DNA of 64,000 nt from positions 201,984 to 265,983 of the forward strand of contig NZ_KI543238.1 of assembly GCF_000496835.1 (NCBI RefSeq), given 5' to 3'. Below are positions 18,753 through 26,910 of the stretch, one piece after another. Within the stretch, counting starts at the first letter, position 1, and every line of letters begins with the position of its first letter. This stretch comes from Thalassobacillus devorans MSP14 (lineage in GTDB: Bacteria > Bacillota > Bacilli > Bacillales > Halobacillaceae). Under the pieces are notes generated by a model that saw nothing but the letters and a program-made list of their open reading frames with translations, was not told where the DNA came from and did not search any database. Both the position numbers and the translations under genes were made by a program.

Positions 18753-19058
18753 TTGGATAATAAAATTTTGCGGAAATTATTTTTAGGATTCATTCATATT
18801 CACATTCTGCACCATGCAAAAGAAGAAGCTATATATGGATCATGGATACTGGAAGAACTTCGGGAACATGGCTATGATATCAGTCCAGGAACATTGTACC
18901 CAATCCTTCATCATATGGAAGTCGATGGCTTGTTAGATAAAGAAGAAAAAAATGTCAACGGGAAAATCAGAAAATATTACCGGATTACCACCCATGGAGA
19001 GACCATTCTCGAAGAGGCCCGCGCGAAAGCTTATGAATTATTTAAAGAAATCAAGTGA
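18753..19058 (+). CDS. PadR family transcriptional regulator
   Basis: A 101-residue winged-helix protein of the short PadR type. It shows FIHIHILHHAKEEAIYGSWI, GYDISPGTLYPILHHMEVDGLL, then the wing GKIRKYYRITTHGE. It starts with TTG, preceded by GGGAGGGA at about ten bases. Twenty bases separate it from the chromate transporter gene, and a promoter plus operator candidate precede it. It probably represses this two-gene operon and responds to the transported oxyanion or a related stress; the inducer is not known. Confidence 0.92.
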   Translation: MDNKILRKLFLGFIHIHILHHAKEEAIYGSWILEELREHGYDISPGTLYPILHHMEVDGLLDKEEKNVNGKIRKYYRITTHGETILEEARAKAYELFKEIK

Positions 19059-19078
19059 AAGGCAGGTAACAAAAGACG

Positions 19079-20251
19079 ATGAAAAGACTCTTGGAAATTT
19101 TAGCAGTATCAACGAAACTTGGTCTTACTTCCTTCGGTGGGCCGGTCGCTCATCTGGCTTATTTCAAAGATGAGTACATCGATCGCAGGAAATGGCTTGA
19201 CGACAAAACTTATGCAGACATCATTGCCTTGTGCCAGTTTCTTCCGGGACCGGCAAGTTCACAGGTAGGTATATCCATCGGCATGCTGCGGGGAGGTATC
19301 CTGGGTGGTTTTGTTGCATGGTTCGGGTTCACTGTACCTTCAATTATTGTACTCATTATTTTTGCAATGTTGTACCAGACATTTACGTTAGGCGACGCTG
19401 GGTTCATCCACAGCTTGAAAGTAGTGGCGGCGGCGGTGGTACTACATGCATTAATCGGATTAGGGAAAAAGCTGACTCCGGACAAAACACGAATAGCAAT
19501 CGCTCTTGTTGCAGCAGCGATCATGTTGTTATATCCTTCCGCCTGGATGCAGATCATCATTATCGTAGCTGCTGGGTTGCTCGGGATAAAGCTATTCAGT
19601 GACAAAGCAGAACCAAAAGTACAGACATTCCAGGTGAATATTTCTAAAAAGCTTGGAATCACCTCGCTTGGAATCCTGGTGTTTACGCTTGTTATATTGC
19701 CGGTGATAACAAAAATGACAGATAATCCGCTTTTAAGCATTTTTGATACTTTTTTCCGTGTTGGATCCCTGGTCTTCGGCGGCGGTCATGTCGTGCTTCC
19801 AATGATCGAGCGGGAAGTTGTACCCCAGGGGTGGCTGACTGCGGATGAATTCCTGGCTGGATATGGAATGGCACAGGCAGTACCTGGCCCGTTATTTACT
19901 TTTTCCAGCTACCTGGGAACGATGATAGAAGGAATACCCGGCGCGATCGTTGCAACTGTTGGTATCTTCCTGCCTTCCTTTCTATTGATTATAGCTGCTT
20001 TACCATTCTTGAACGAATTACGTAAAAGAAAAGATTTCCAAGGCATTCTGATGGGTGTCAATGCCAGCGTGGTGGGCATATTACTGGCGGCATTTTACGA
20101 TCCAGTAATCAAAAGTTCTATTTTTGATGCCGCTGATTTTGCACTAGGCGCCATCCTGTTTGCATTATTGAATATTTGGAAAGTTCCTGCCTGGATGATT
20201 GTAATTCTTGGTGTGGCAGGGGGTTATCTCTTTAGTTTCATTAATTTTTAA
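19079..20251 (+). CDS. chrA: Chromate transporter, CHR family (long form)
   Basis: A 390-residue membrane protein made of two homologous CHR halves. The first has LTSFGGPVAHLAYFKDE and QFLPGPASSQVGI; the second has VFGGGHVVLPMIEREVV and AQAVPGPLFTFSSYLG. About ten to twelve hydrophobic helices. Long-form ChrA proteins export chromate and may carry sulfate-like anions. Co-transcribed with padR, an arrangement seen in other Bacillaceae. Start ATG with AGGCAGG about twelve bases upstream. A terminator follows. Confidence 0.92.
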   Translation: MKRLLEILAVSTKLGLTSFGGPVAHLAYFKDEYIDRRKWLDDKTYADIIALCQFLPGPASSQVGISIGMLRGGILGGFVAWFGFTVPSIIVLIIFAMLYQTFTLGDAGFIHSLKVVAAAVVLHALIGLGKKLTPDKTRIAIALVAAAIMLLYPSAWMQIIIIVAAGLLGIKLFSDKAEPKVQTFQVNISKKLGITSLGILVFTLVILPVITKMTDNPLLSIFDTFFRVGSLVFGGGHVVLPMIEREVVPQGWLTADEFLAGYGMAQAVPGPLFTFSSYLGTMIEGIPGAIVATVGIFLPSFLLIIAALPFLNELRKRKDFQGILMGVNASVVGILLAAFYDPVIKSSIFDAADFALGAILFALLNIWKVPAWMIVILGVAGGYLFSFINF

Positions 20252-20280
20252 AAAGCTGCAGTTCACCTGCTGCTTTTTTA
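20249..20280 (+). terminator. Terminator of padR-chrA
   Basis: AAAAAGCTGCAG and CTGCTGCTTTTT pair with one mismatch over a five-base loop and end in a T run. Confidence 0.8.
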
Positions 20281-20489
20281 TCGGATGTATTGCTCAACAT
20301 TTCACGATACGATCGCCAACCCGGTCAATCTCAAATTAGATGATTTCGTTATCAATAATAAGAAACAAGCAACTGCAGTATAAAAAAGCAAGGATAAAGG
20401 CTGGCGATCAGACTCCCCGGTTACTGGTTCTTTTTTTGTCACAACCCTTCATATAGTAAAAGAGAAAAATAGGATGGAGGGGTACGTCT

Positions 20490-20915
20490 ATGCAATTTTA
20501 CTATGGACACCAAATGCCATTGCGTGTCCTTGACGAAGCAGAGTTTTGGAAACACCAGGAAGAGGAGCATACCGTCGTCATTCGGGAATTAGTACCTAAC
20601 CTGGAACAAAATTATGTACAAGCATTAACCCAGTGGGAAAAAGATTTCGCGGTCGCTCACCAGCAAGTAGTACGATATATTGAAACAGTAAACCGATCGA
20701 AAGGACAAGTTACAGCAAATCTATACCAGGATATTATGCAGCTTGTCTCATTTTGTCTCTTGCAAAGCCAGCAATTCATCAACTTCTGCCGCAGCTTGAT
20801 GGAAGAAAGCGAACCCATCAGCAATAACCCGACCGCCAAAGTAGTATTGAACCATATCATGGTCGAATCGGAATATTTTATTGGGATCGCCCAGACAATC
20901 CTGTACCAGTGTTAG
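20490..20915 (+). CDS. DUF2935-like protein
   Basis: A 141-residue, mostly helical protein. Its N-terminal VLDEAEFWKHQEEEHTVVIREL resembles the DUF2935 family start, in which a histidine/glutamate-rich helix probably binds metal. The C-terminal half repeats the pattern (LNHIMVESEYFIGIAQ), suggesting a four-helix bundle. The function is unknown. Start ATG with GGAGGGG upstream. It stands alone; the 240 bases before it hold no gene I can support. Confidence 0.7.
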   Translation: MQFYYGHQMPLRVLDEAEFWKHQEEEHTVVIRELVPNLEQNYVQALTQWEKDFAVAHQQVVRYIETVNRSKGQVTANLYQDIMQLVSFCLLQSQQFINFCRSLMEESEPISNNPTAKVVLNHIMVESEYFIGIAQTILYQC

Positions 20916-21067
20916 AATTATCAGTGCATCCTGTTGATATGGGGTGCACTTTTTTTATCACATTAAAAGGGGATTACAGGAAAATAGTAGAATAACTAAA
21001 TTATTACCTTTATTGAGGAGGGTGAGGGGGAGAGTTGAGAGAAATCACCAAATAAGGAGAACTGGAT

Positions 21068-21526
21068 ATGAATGAGGCAGCACAAAAATACTGGAATGAC
21101 TATTTACTCGAACATCCCGAAGAAAAGACAACTCCTGTCACCGCCTGGCAATTTGGAGCTGATCCGGATGAGCTGGCGCAATTAGTGATTGACGGGTATA
21201 AAACCGCTACTTGCTCCGGGCATGTTTTTTATGAATTGGAAAGTGAGCCTATCCCGGCAGTTGGGGAATATAGCATCATCTTGAACAATGAGGACTTACC
21301 AGTTGCCATTATTAAAACCATACAAGTAGAAATATTGCCGATGAATGAGGTGTCGGAAGAGTTTGCAATCGCAGAGGGAGAAGGCGATAGGACCTATCGT
21401 TATTGGTGGGAGGCTCACGAAAGATTTTTTAGACGAGAATTACACGAAGTCGGAATGGAGTTTTCTGAGAATATGCTGCTCGTATGCGAGCGATTTGAAT
21501 TAGTGGACGTTTATAAAAACTGTTAA
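21068..21526 (+). CDS. ASCH domain protein
   Basis: A 152-residue protein with an ASCH fold: WQFGADPDELAQLVIDGYKTATCSG, a beta strand with PAVGEYSIILNN, AIIKTIQVEILPMNEV, and a C-terminal EGDRTYRYWWEAHERFFRREL. ASCH proteins are PUA-like and are thought to bind RNA or modified nucleosides; one E. coli member is an N4-acetylcytidine amidohydrolase, but this longer type is not that enzyme. Start ATG with AAGGAG. It is probably in one transcript with the following DUF1801 gene, 48 bases away. Confidence 0.85.
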   Translation: MNEAAQKYWNDYLLEHPEEKTTPVTAWQFGADPDELAQLVIDGYKTATCSGHVFYELESEPIPAVGEYSIILNNEDLPVAIIKTIQVEILPMNEVSEEFAIAEGEGDRTYRYWWEAHERFFRRELHEVGMEFSENMLLVCERFELVDVYKNC

Positions 21527-21582
21527 TCAACGATTTCCCCTAGTATTATACCCAAAGTTTCACTGGAAGGAGGGTGTGGACT

Positions 21583-22005
21583 ATCGCATATGAACTGAAA
21601 ACCAAGCAAAACGATAACAGTGTTCTTGATTTTATTAGAAGTGTGGAAAGCCCGAAGAAACGGGAGGATGCCTGCCAGTTATTAGACATCTTTACAAAAA
21701 CGACTGGGTATAATGCCAAGATGTGGGGAACGAGTATTATCGGCTTCGGCAGCTATCATTATAAATACGCTTCCGGACATGAAGGTGACGCCCCATTGGT
21801 CGGTTTTTCTCCTCGGAAAGCGAAGATAAGTCTGTACTTTGCCACAGGAGATGATAACGAAGAGCTGCTGCAAGATTTCGGCAAACATACCAAAGGAAAA
21901 GCGTGTGTCTATATCAATAAATTGACTGATGTAGATGTTGAGGTATTAAAAAAATTGATCGATCAATCTGTGAACTTCCTGAAAAAGACATATCCTGATC
22001 AATAA
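21583..22005 (+). CDS. DUF1801 (YdhG-like) protein, apparent ATC start
   Basis: A 140-residue protein of the DUF1801 fold, with KMWGTSIIGFGSYHYKYASG and GDAPLVGFSPRKAKISLY as clear family marks. The function is unknown. The start is odd. AAGGAGG occupies 21568-21573, and nine bases later comes ATC GCA TAT GAA, where relatives typically begin with Met-Ala. The only conventional start nearby is GTG 21574, which directly abuts the ribosome binding site and would be unusable. I therefore place the start at the ATC, as an inference. A terminator follows. Confidence 0.8.
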   Translation: MAYELKTKQNDNSVLDFIRSVESPKKREDACQLLDIFTKTTGYNAKMWGTSIIGFGSYHYKYASGHEGDAPLVGFSPRKAKISLYFATGDDNEELLQDFGKHTKGKACVYINKLTDVDVEVLKKLIDQSVNFLKKTYPDQ

Positions 22006-22013
22006 TTCAAAGA

Positions 22014-22041
22014 TAGGGCTGATTGAATCACAGCCTTTTTT
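22014..22041 (+). terminator. Terminator of the DUF1801 gene
   Basis: AGGGCTG and CAGCCTT (one G-T pair) with a nine-base loop and a T run. Confidence 0.8.
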
Positions 22042-22115
22042 CATGTATTAGGGTGGTCAGTAGGACGAGCTTCCTATAAGATAAAAGGAAAAGATTGTTA
22101 ACGGGGGATACATCG

Positions 22116-22988
22116 ATGAAATGGGGTTCATACATAGCACGAGAGGTGACTAAGCCTCTCTTTTTAATCATTGGGATATTTATTGTAAGCGTTTCACCTA
22201 TGTTCATGTCTGTGGAGGGGTTTGTCTGGCCTGGTTTACAAGTGTTCACTGATGTCTGGAAGCAATTGATGGAGCCGGGTTCATTGATATATGTCAACCC
22301 GACATCCGGGGTTGAAAGAGATTTATTTCCTTTCATATTCAACGCATTCAGAAGTTCCATGACCATTCTGGGAATCGCTCTTTCTGCTTCATTTTGTATC
22401 GCGCTACTTGGAACGATACTTTTATGGCGAGCTTCGAAAAAGGTATATAACGGTTTTGTGGCTACAACCTCTTTTTTGCAAAGCATTCCAGATATAGTGT
22501 TTGTAGTAGCAGCACAAATGCTATTAGTCTGGCTGTATCAGAAAACGGGGATGAATGTTGCGAAAGTTTCAGGTGCTGGTGCAGAAGAAGCTGTCCTGGC
22601 ACCAGCGGTAGTATTGGCAGTACTGCCGACGATGTATTTCTTCCAATCCATGCTGGAACTGGTGGAAGAAGAACGGAAAGAACATTATTATGAACTTGCT
22701 GTCAGCAAGGGGTTGACTAAATCCTACATACTGTTATCGCACATTTTGAGAAATATGCTCGTCCGGCTGGCCTACCAGGCGAAGTTTCTGGTCAGTATCT
22801 TGATCAGCAATCTTTTGATCATTGAGTACTTGTTCAACAATCTTGGAATGACATCATTTTTATTAGATTATTCACAGCCTCCGGTATTCTTCGTGACAGC
22901 TTTACTTTTCTTCATTCCAATTTACCTATTTCTTAAGGTGATTGAGTTAGCACTTTACTTGTCAACGAAGCAGGAAGTCTCCTTATGA
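22116..22988 (+). CDS. ABC transporter permease, OppB/DppB-like
   Basis: A 290-residue membrane protein with about six hydrophobic helices. The permease EAA loop region is visible in HYYELAVSKGLTKSYILLSHILRNML. It belongs to the binding-protein-dependent permeases related to the oligopeptide/nickel family. GGGGGA lies seven bases before the ATG at 22116. It overlaps the next permease by four bases (ATGA), so the two form a heterodimer-like pair. No ATPase or substrate-binding protein lies nearby, so the system is incomplete here and its substrate unknown. Confidence 0.85.
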   Translation: MKWGSYIAREVTKPLFLIIGIFIVSVSPMFMSVEGFVWPGLQVFTDVWKQLMEPGSLIYVNPTSGVERDLFPFIFNAFRSSMTILGIALSASFCIALLGTILLWRASKKVYNGFVATTSFLQSIPDIVFVVAAQMLLVWLYQKTGMNVAKVSGAGAEEAVLAPAVVLAVLPTMYFFQSMLELVEEERKEHYYELAVSKGLTKSYILLSHILRNMLVRLAYQAKFLVSILISNLLIIEYLFNNLGMTSFLLDYSQPPVFFVTALLFFIPIYLFLKVIELALYLSTKQEVSL

Positions 22989-24007
22989 TGAAGATAATTG
23001 TCAGACAACCGATGCTGGTAGCTGGTCTTGGATTTGTTGTTGTGATGTTGGCGGCAAGTTTTATCCATATGGGTTTCTTTGATTCTTACGTAGCTAAAAC
23101 ACCTTATCTATATGATAACGATAATAATATGATCGGTGCCCCATTCGCTCCTTTCGACTATTCTATTCTGGGGACAGACTTTAATGGCAATCATCTTATT
23201 TATTATATATTGAAGGGTGCCAAATACACGATTTTAGGTGCTTTTTCCATTGGACTGGTAAGCTTTTTTATTGCTTTTTTAATCGGGGTACCTCTTGGTT
23301 TCAAGTTCAAAGGGACAGCCAAGATAGTAGAAAATACTATTTCTGTCCTGTATTTTATACCTGCCTCACTTATTGCTTATAACTTATTAAAGCCTTTGCT
23401 TTGGCAGCCGTTTGAGGGGTTTCCGACAAGCCTTGCTTTCCGGCTCACTTTGGAGGTGCTGGTGATCAGCATGTTGCTGATTCCACCTGCTGCTATATTG
23501 ATTGCGAGTGAAACGAGCGTGATTTTAAAAAGAGATTTTGTCATCTCCAGTAGAGTGTTAGGAGGGAAGCCATACCATTTATTCCGCTACCACTTGTTCC
23601 CTCACTTGAAGCAGAGTTTCATTAACTTGTTTACCAGGCAAACGATTCAAGCCATATTAGTAATGACCCATTTAGGAGTATTTGAACTCTTCTTTGGCGG
23701 AACGCTGGTAGATTACAGTTTGATGGGAGGCCGTCCGGTTCCTGTCACCTACGATTGGGCTTCACTGATTGGTATGTACTATTATAATCTACAGACTCAT
23801 GCACCCTGGTTAGTAGGGATTCCACTGATTTTTCTTGTATTGTTCATTCTTTCTCTCCTGGGAATCGCTCGTGGAGTGAAGAATATCATAACCCCTGCAC
23901 TCCTTCCTGCAGGGCTAAGGGATAAGGCACAAACAGAAAAGAGCACGGAGCCACAAATGGATCCGTCTAATTTTATGATGGTAAGTGGATCAAATTCACA
24001 TAAGTAA
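22985..24007 (+). CDS. ABC transporter permease, OppC/DppC-like
   Basis: A 340-residue permease with an N-terminal helix, an extracytoplasmic segment (about 30-75, YDYSILGTDFNGNHL-like region) and five further helices. The EAA loop reads SSRVLGGKPYHLFRYHLFPHLKQ. It translates from an ATG overlapping the stop of the OppB-like gene. The extracytoplasmic GTDFNGNHL matches the GTDxxGRD motif of OppC-type permeases. Together with its partner it makes an orphan permease pair. The C-terminal 40 residues are polar and unusual for the family. Confidence 0.85.
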   Translation: MMKIIVRQPMLVAGLGFVVVMLAASFIHMGFFDSYVAKTPYLYDNDNNMIGAPFAPFDYSILGTDFNGNHLIYYILKGAKYTILGAFSIGLVSFFIAFLIGVPLGFKFKGTAKIVENTISVLYFIPASLIAYNLLKPLLWQPFEGFPTSLAFRLTLEVLVISMLLIPPAAILIASETSVILKRDFVISSRVLGGKPYHLFRYHLFPHLKQSFINLFTRQTIQAILVMTHLGVFELFFGGTLVDYSLMGGRPVPVTYDWASLIGMYYYNLQTHAPWLVGIPLIFLVLFILSLLGIARGVKNIITPALLPAGLRDKAQTEKSTEPQMDPSNFMMVSGSNSHK

Positions 24008-24033
24008 AACCATGGATAAGGAAGGATGGCGTA

Positions 24034-24446
24034 ATGATGAAAGAAAAACTATTGCGAGTAGGGACTACGTATATTCCAGTTGCTGATGTCGAGAAAGCCA
24101 AAAACTGGTATGTGAATATTTTGGATGCCGAATTAAGCTATCAAGATGAAGATAAAGCAATTATCAATCTAGCAGACCAGAGCTTTTTTTAGTGAAAACG
24201 CAAGAAAACGAGACAGCTAATTTCATAGACCAGAAAGGAAAGGAACACTTTTCGTTGACATTTGAAGTGGATGGATGGAATGCGCTGGAAGCACTACATA
24301 AAGAATTAAGAGGCAAAGGAGTAAGGGTGGGGGAAATAGAGGACCGCGGGCATCCAGGAAACAATTTTGTATTCCGGGACCTGGATGAAAATCTATTTGA
24401 TGTATGGAGCGAGTTAAGCCCTGCCTTCAAAAAGAGAAAGCAATAA
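24034..24446 (+). pseudogene. VOC (glyoxalase-like) protein gene with a frameshift
   Basis: The first frame reads MKEKLLRVGTTYIPVADVEK and ends at TAG within a run of seven T (24184-24190). The continuation SLTFEVDGWNALEALHKEL...GHPGNNFVFRDLDENLFDVW, typical of the second half of a VOC domain, is in the frame reached by adding one T. One-base loss in a homopolymer is the simplest explanation. Merged, the protein would be about 137 residues, the normal size of a single-domain VOC protein. Sequencing error or slippage-dependent expression cannot be excluded. Start ATG with GGAAGG upstream, 26 bases after the permease pair. Confidence 0.8.
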
Positions 24447-24641
24447 AAAGTAACTTTCTATGCAATCGATTCATAACTCTTCCCATTCATTTACTGATGG
24501 GAGGAGTTTTTTTGCCAATTGGTTTACTGGAACCAGCTGAAGTTTATAGTTTGACAGTGTATTTTAAACGTATTATATTTATCTTGAAATCGAAGTAATT
24601 CAGATGTTCAGATAGTTACAATGGAAACAGGAGGCATGACC

Positions 24642-25625
24642 ATGAATAATTTAAAAGGAATCCATCACGTTACAGCGATTACGAGCAGTGCGGAAAAGAA
24701 CTATGAATTCTTCACCTACGTGCTCGGTATGCGTCTTGTTAAAAAGACGGTCAACCAGGATGATATCCGCACATACCATTTGTTTTTTGCTGACGATAAA
24801 GGGAGCCCGGGAACCGATATGACGTTTTTCGATTTTCCTGGAATTCCAAAAGGTACCCATGGTACAAACGAAATAGCTAAAACATCATTTCGCGTACCCG
24901 ATGATGCAGCGCTTGATTACTGGGTGAAGCGCTTTGATCGACTGGAAGTGAAGCATGAAGGTATCAAGGAACTGTTTGGCAAGAAAGTGCTTCCGTTCGT
25001 TGATTTTGACGACCAGCAATATCAATTGATTTCTGATGAAAATGACAATGGCGTAGCTCCAGGCACTCCTTGGCAGGATGGACCGATTCCGTTAGAATAT
25101 GCGATTACAGGGTTAGGGCCGCTGTTTGTTCGTGTCGACAATATCGATTATTTCAAAAAAATGATGGAGAAAGTGCTGCTATTTAAAGAAATCGGTCAGG
25201 ACGGCGCATTCCATTTGTTTGAAGTAGGAGAAGGCGGTAATGGCGGTCAGGTAGTTGTCGAATATAATACAGTTCTGCCACCTGCTCGCCAAGGGTTCGG
25301 CACGGTTCACCATGCTGCCTTCCGGGTGGAAGACCGCTCCGTACTTGACGAATGGCAGGAGCGAATGGAAAGCTTCAACTTCCGGACATCCGGCTATGTC
25401 AATCGCCATTTCTTTGGGTCTCTATATAGCAATGTGGCTCCGCAAATCTTATTTGAATTCGCAACCGACGGACCTGGATTCATGGGGGATGAACCCTATG
25501 AAACTTTAGGAGAAAAATTATCCCTGCCTCCATTCCTGGAGCCGAAGCGGGAAGCCATTGAAGCTAAAGTACGGCCAATTGATACCGTAAGAAGTACAAA
25601 AAATATTGAAAAAGAATATGAATAA
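24642..25625 (+). CDS. Ring-cleaving (VOC-type) dioxygenase, MhqO/MhqE-like
   Basis: A 327-residue protein with two VOC modules. Metal-ligand candidates are His in GIHHVTAI at the start, His in GTVHHAAFRV near residue 215, and Glu in ILFEFATDGPGF. This matches the Bacillus hydroquinone-type extradiol dioxygenases (MhqE, MhqO), which open quinol or catechol rings in quinone defence. ACAGGAGG lies about seven bases before the ATG at 24642. It is a single gene with a terminator; no MhqR-type regulator is next to it, unlike the B. subtilis operons. Confidence 0.88.
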   Translation: MNNLKGIHHVTAITSSAEKNYEFFTYVLGMRLVKKTVNQDDIRTYHLFFADDKGSPGTDMTFFDFPGIPKGTHGTNEIAKTSFRVPDDAALDYWVKRFDRLEVKHEGIKELFGKKVLPFVDFDDQQYQLISDENDNGVAPGTPWQDGPIPLEYAITGLGPLFVRVDNIDYFKKMMEKVLLFKEIGQDGAFHLFEVGEGGNGGQVVVEYNTVLPPARQGFGTVHHAAFRVEDRSVLDEWQERMESFNFRTSGYVNRHFFGSLYSNVAPQILFEFATDGPGFMGDEPYETLGEKLSLPPFLEPKREAIEAKVRPIDTVRSTKNIEKEYE

Positions 25626-25632
25626 TAGACTT

Positions 25633-25668
25633 AGAGGCGTCTTCTTGAAATAAGAAGGCGCCTTTTTG
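25633..25668 (+). terminator. Terminator of the dioxygenase gene
   Basis: AGGCGTCTTCTT and AAGAAGGCGCCT (one G-T pair) around a five-base loop, followed by five T. Confidence 0.88.
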
Positions 25669-25738
25669 CAGGAATTAAAAGGGAAAAGGAGAATTTATTA
25701 ATAAGCGAGTATAAAAATTAAATAAGGAGATGGTGTGG

Positions 25739-25918
25739 TTGAGCAAGGAGAAGTGCCCGAAATGCAGTGGAACGAAACTTGTGGAAGGTACAGATTACAC
25801 ACATGTAAGACCCTTGGGTAAACCAATGAGCATGGGCTCCAATAAAATTTACACCTATTGTGTCAACTGTGGAGAAATTGTTTCCATTCGTATCGAATAC
25901 CCGCACAAAATTGGATAA
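25739..25918 (+). CDS. Small zinc-ribbon-like protein
   Basis: A 59-residue protein with two CxxC pairs, CPKC near residue 6 and CVNC near residue 43, spaced as in a zinc ribbon. The middle reads GTDYTHVRPLGKP. The function is unknown. The start is taken as TTG 25739, nine bases after AAGGAG; the earlier ATG 25730 directly abuts that site and GTG 25733 is only three bases from it. It stands at the head of a run of small genes. Confidence 0.72.
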   Translation: MSKEKCPKCSGTKLVEGTDYTHVRPLGKPMSMGSNKIYTYCVNCGEIVSIRIEYPHKIG

Positions 25919-25960
25919 TAGCACGCGTCTTGTTCAACTTACAACAGATTGGGAGGTGAA

Positions 25961-26098
25961 ATGCTTTTTGAGTATTACCTCTATTGTTATGGTAATAGCA
26001 GGAGAGATAATGGCATGGGAATTCCTATTGCTCTGATAGTTGCCATGTTCCTCTTGATTAAGAAAAGTATACGGCTTAATGCAACAAAGAATCACTGA
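25961..26098 (+). CDS. Possible 45-residue membrane peptide
   Basis: From ATG 25961, preceded by GGGAGGTGA, a frame encodes 45 residues with one hydrophobic helix, MGIPIALIVAMFLLIKKSI. A second frame from TTG 25968 encodes LSITSIVMVIAGEIMAW and then stops. Joined at about 26017 they would give a two-helix protein, so a one-base frameshift in a small membrane gene is possible. Coding status is uncertain. Confidence 0.35.
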   Translation: MLFEYYLYCYGNSRRDNGMGIPIALIVAMFLLIKKSIRLNATKNH

Positions 26099-26118
26099 TA
26101 ATGCTGGAGGATTTTTTT

Positions 26119-26286
26119 ATGGGAGTTTTATTATACATATTTTCTATTGTTATTTTTTATTTGGTAGTGAAAATGGCTGTTAGAGATGGTATCAACAGTT
26201 CTAAAATCGGTCAATCGATAGAAGAGAAGGATGAGATAAAACAAAGTCTGAAAGCTTCTTTTCTGGATAATGATTTAGATAATTAA
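26119..26286 (+). CDS. Small single-helix membrane protein
   Basis: A 55-residue protein: one N-terminal transmembrane helix (MGVLLYIFSIVIFYLVVKMAV) and a charged cytoplasmic-like tail with EEKDEIKQSLKASF. TGGAGG lies eight bases before the ATG at 26119; the ATG at 26101 precedes that site and is not used in my reading. The family is not recognised. It may be co-transcribed with the zinc-ribbon gene upstream and the acetyltransferase gene downstream. Confidence 0.65.
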   Translation: MGVLLYIFSIVIFYLVVKMAVRDGINSSKIGQSIEEKDEIKQSLKASFLDNDLDN

Positions 26287-26377
26287 GAAATTGGTTTTTT
26301 CCAAAAAAGCTGAAGCATTCGGTGATAAAGAAGAACGACTACAACCAGAAAACTGAGAACAGAGGTGTTTAGAGAAA

Positions 26378-26884
26378 ATGCAAATTTATACAGAAAGAAG
26401 ATTAGATGTCCGTTCCTATGAAGATGAAGATATGGATTTCCTTGCAGGTATGCTGTCAGACCCTCAGATGGTCCGTTATATCGGTGAGGGAACTCCGAAA
26501 AACAAGGATGAAGCGAAAGAGTTTTTAAAATGGATTTATCGTACATATGAGCATGGCGAGGATATGGGTTTTAAGGTTCTCGTCAGGAAAGAAGATAATG
26601 TTCCGGTAGGACATGCCGGTCTGGTTCCCCGGGAATTGGATGGCGCCGAGGAAATTGAAATCGGTTATTGGATTGCGCGTGACTATTGGGGACAAGGGTA
26701 TGCGACAGAAGCAGCCAAGGCATTCCTTGATTATGGTCACTACCAGCTAGGTATTAAACGGTTCATCGCCATCATCCAGCCTGCCAACATGGCTTCCCGC
26801 CATGTGGCACAGAAAATCGGCATGCATCTGGAAAAGAGAATGGTGCTGGCTGGACAGGAAGTTTACGTCTACGCGAAGGATTAG
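26378..26884 (+). CDS. GNAT N-acetyltransferase (RimJ/RimL type)
   Basis: A 168-residue acetyltransferase of the Acetyltransf_3 group. It begins with YTERRLDVRSYEDEDMDFL. The core strand IEIGYWIARDYWGQGYATEA contains the acetyl-CoA pyrophosphate-binding loop (Q/RxxGxG/A in WGQGYA). Then come KRFIAIIQPANMASRHVAQKIGM, the typical asparagine/serine pair. The substrate is unknown: protein N-terminus, amine or antibiotic. Start ATG with AGAGGTG about ten bases upstream. Confidence 0.88.
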   Translation: MQIYTERRLDVRSYEDEDMDFLAGMLSDPQMVRYIGEGTPKNKDEAKEFLKWIYRTYEHGEDMGFKVLVRKEDNVPVGHAGLVPRELDGAEEIEIGYWIARDYWGQGYATEAAKAFLDYGHYQLGIKRFIAIIQPANMASRHVAQKIGMHLEKRMVLAGQEVYVYAKD

Positions 26885-26910
26885 AACAGTAAGCGTGAAG
26901 CAGGTGAGCG

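Noticed and set aside
19210-19740. 176-codon minus-strand ORF opposite chrA
   Set aside because: Antisense shadow of the chromate transporter with a composition typical of reverse-read membrane helices.
20400-20450. Possible hairpin with a T run before the DUF2935 gene
   Set aside because: The arms (GGCTGG and CCGGTT region) do not pair convincingly; only the T run is terminator-like.
22180-22200. cre-like TGTAAGCGTTTCAC inside the OppB-like gene
   Set aside because: It fails the last positions of the cre consensus and lies within coding sequence.
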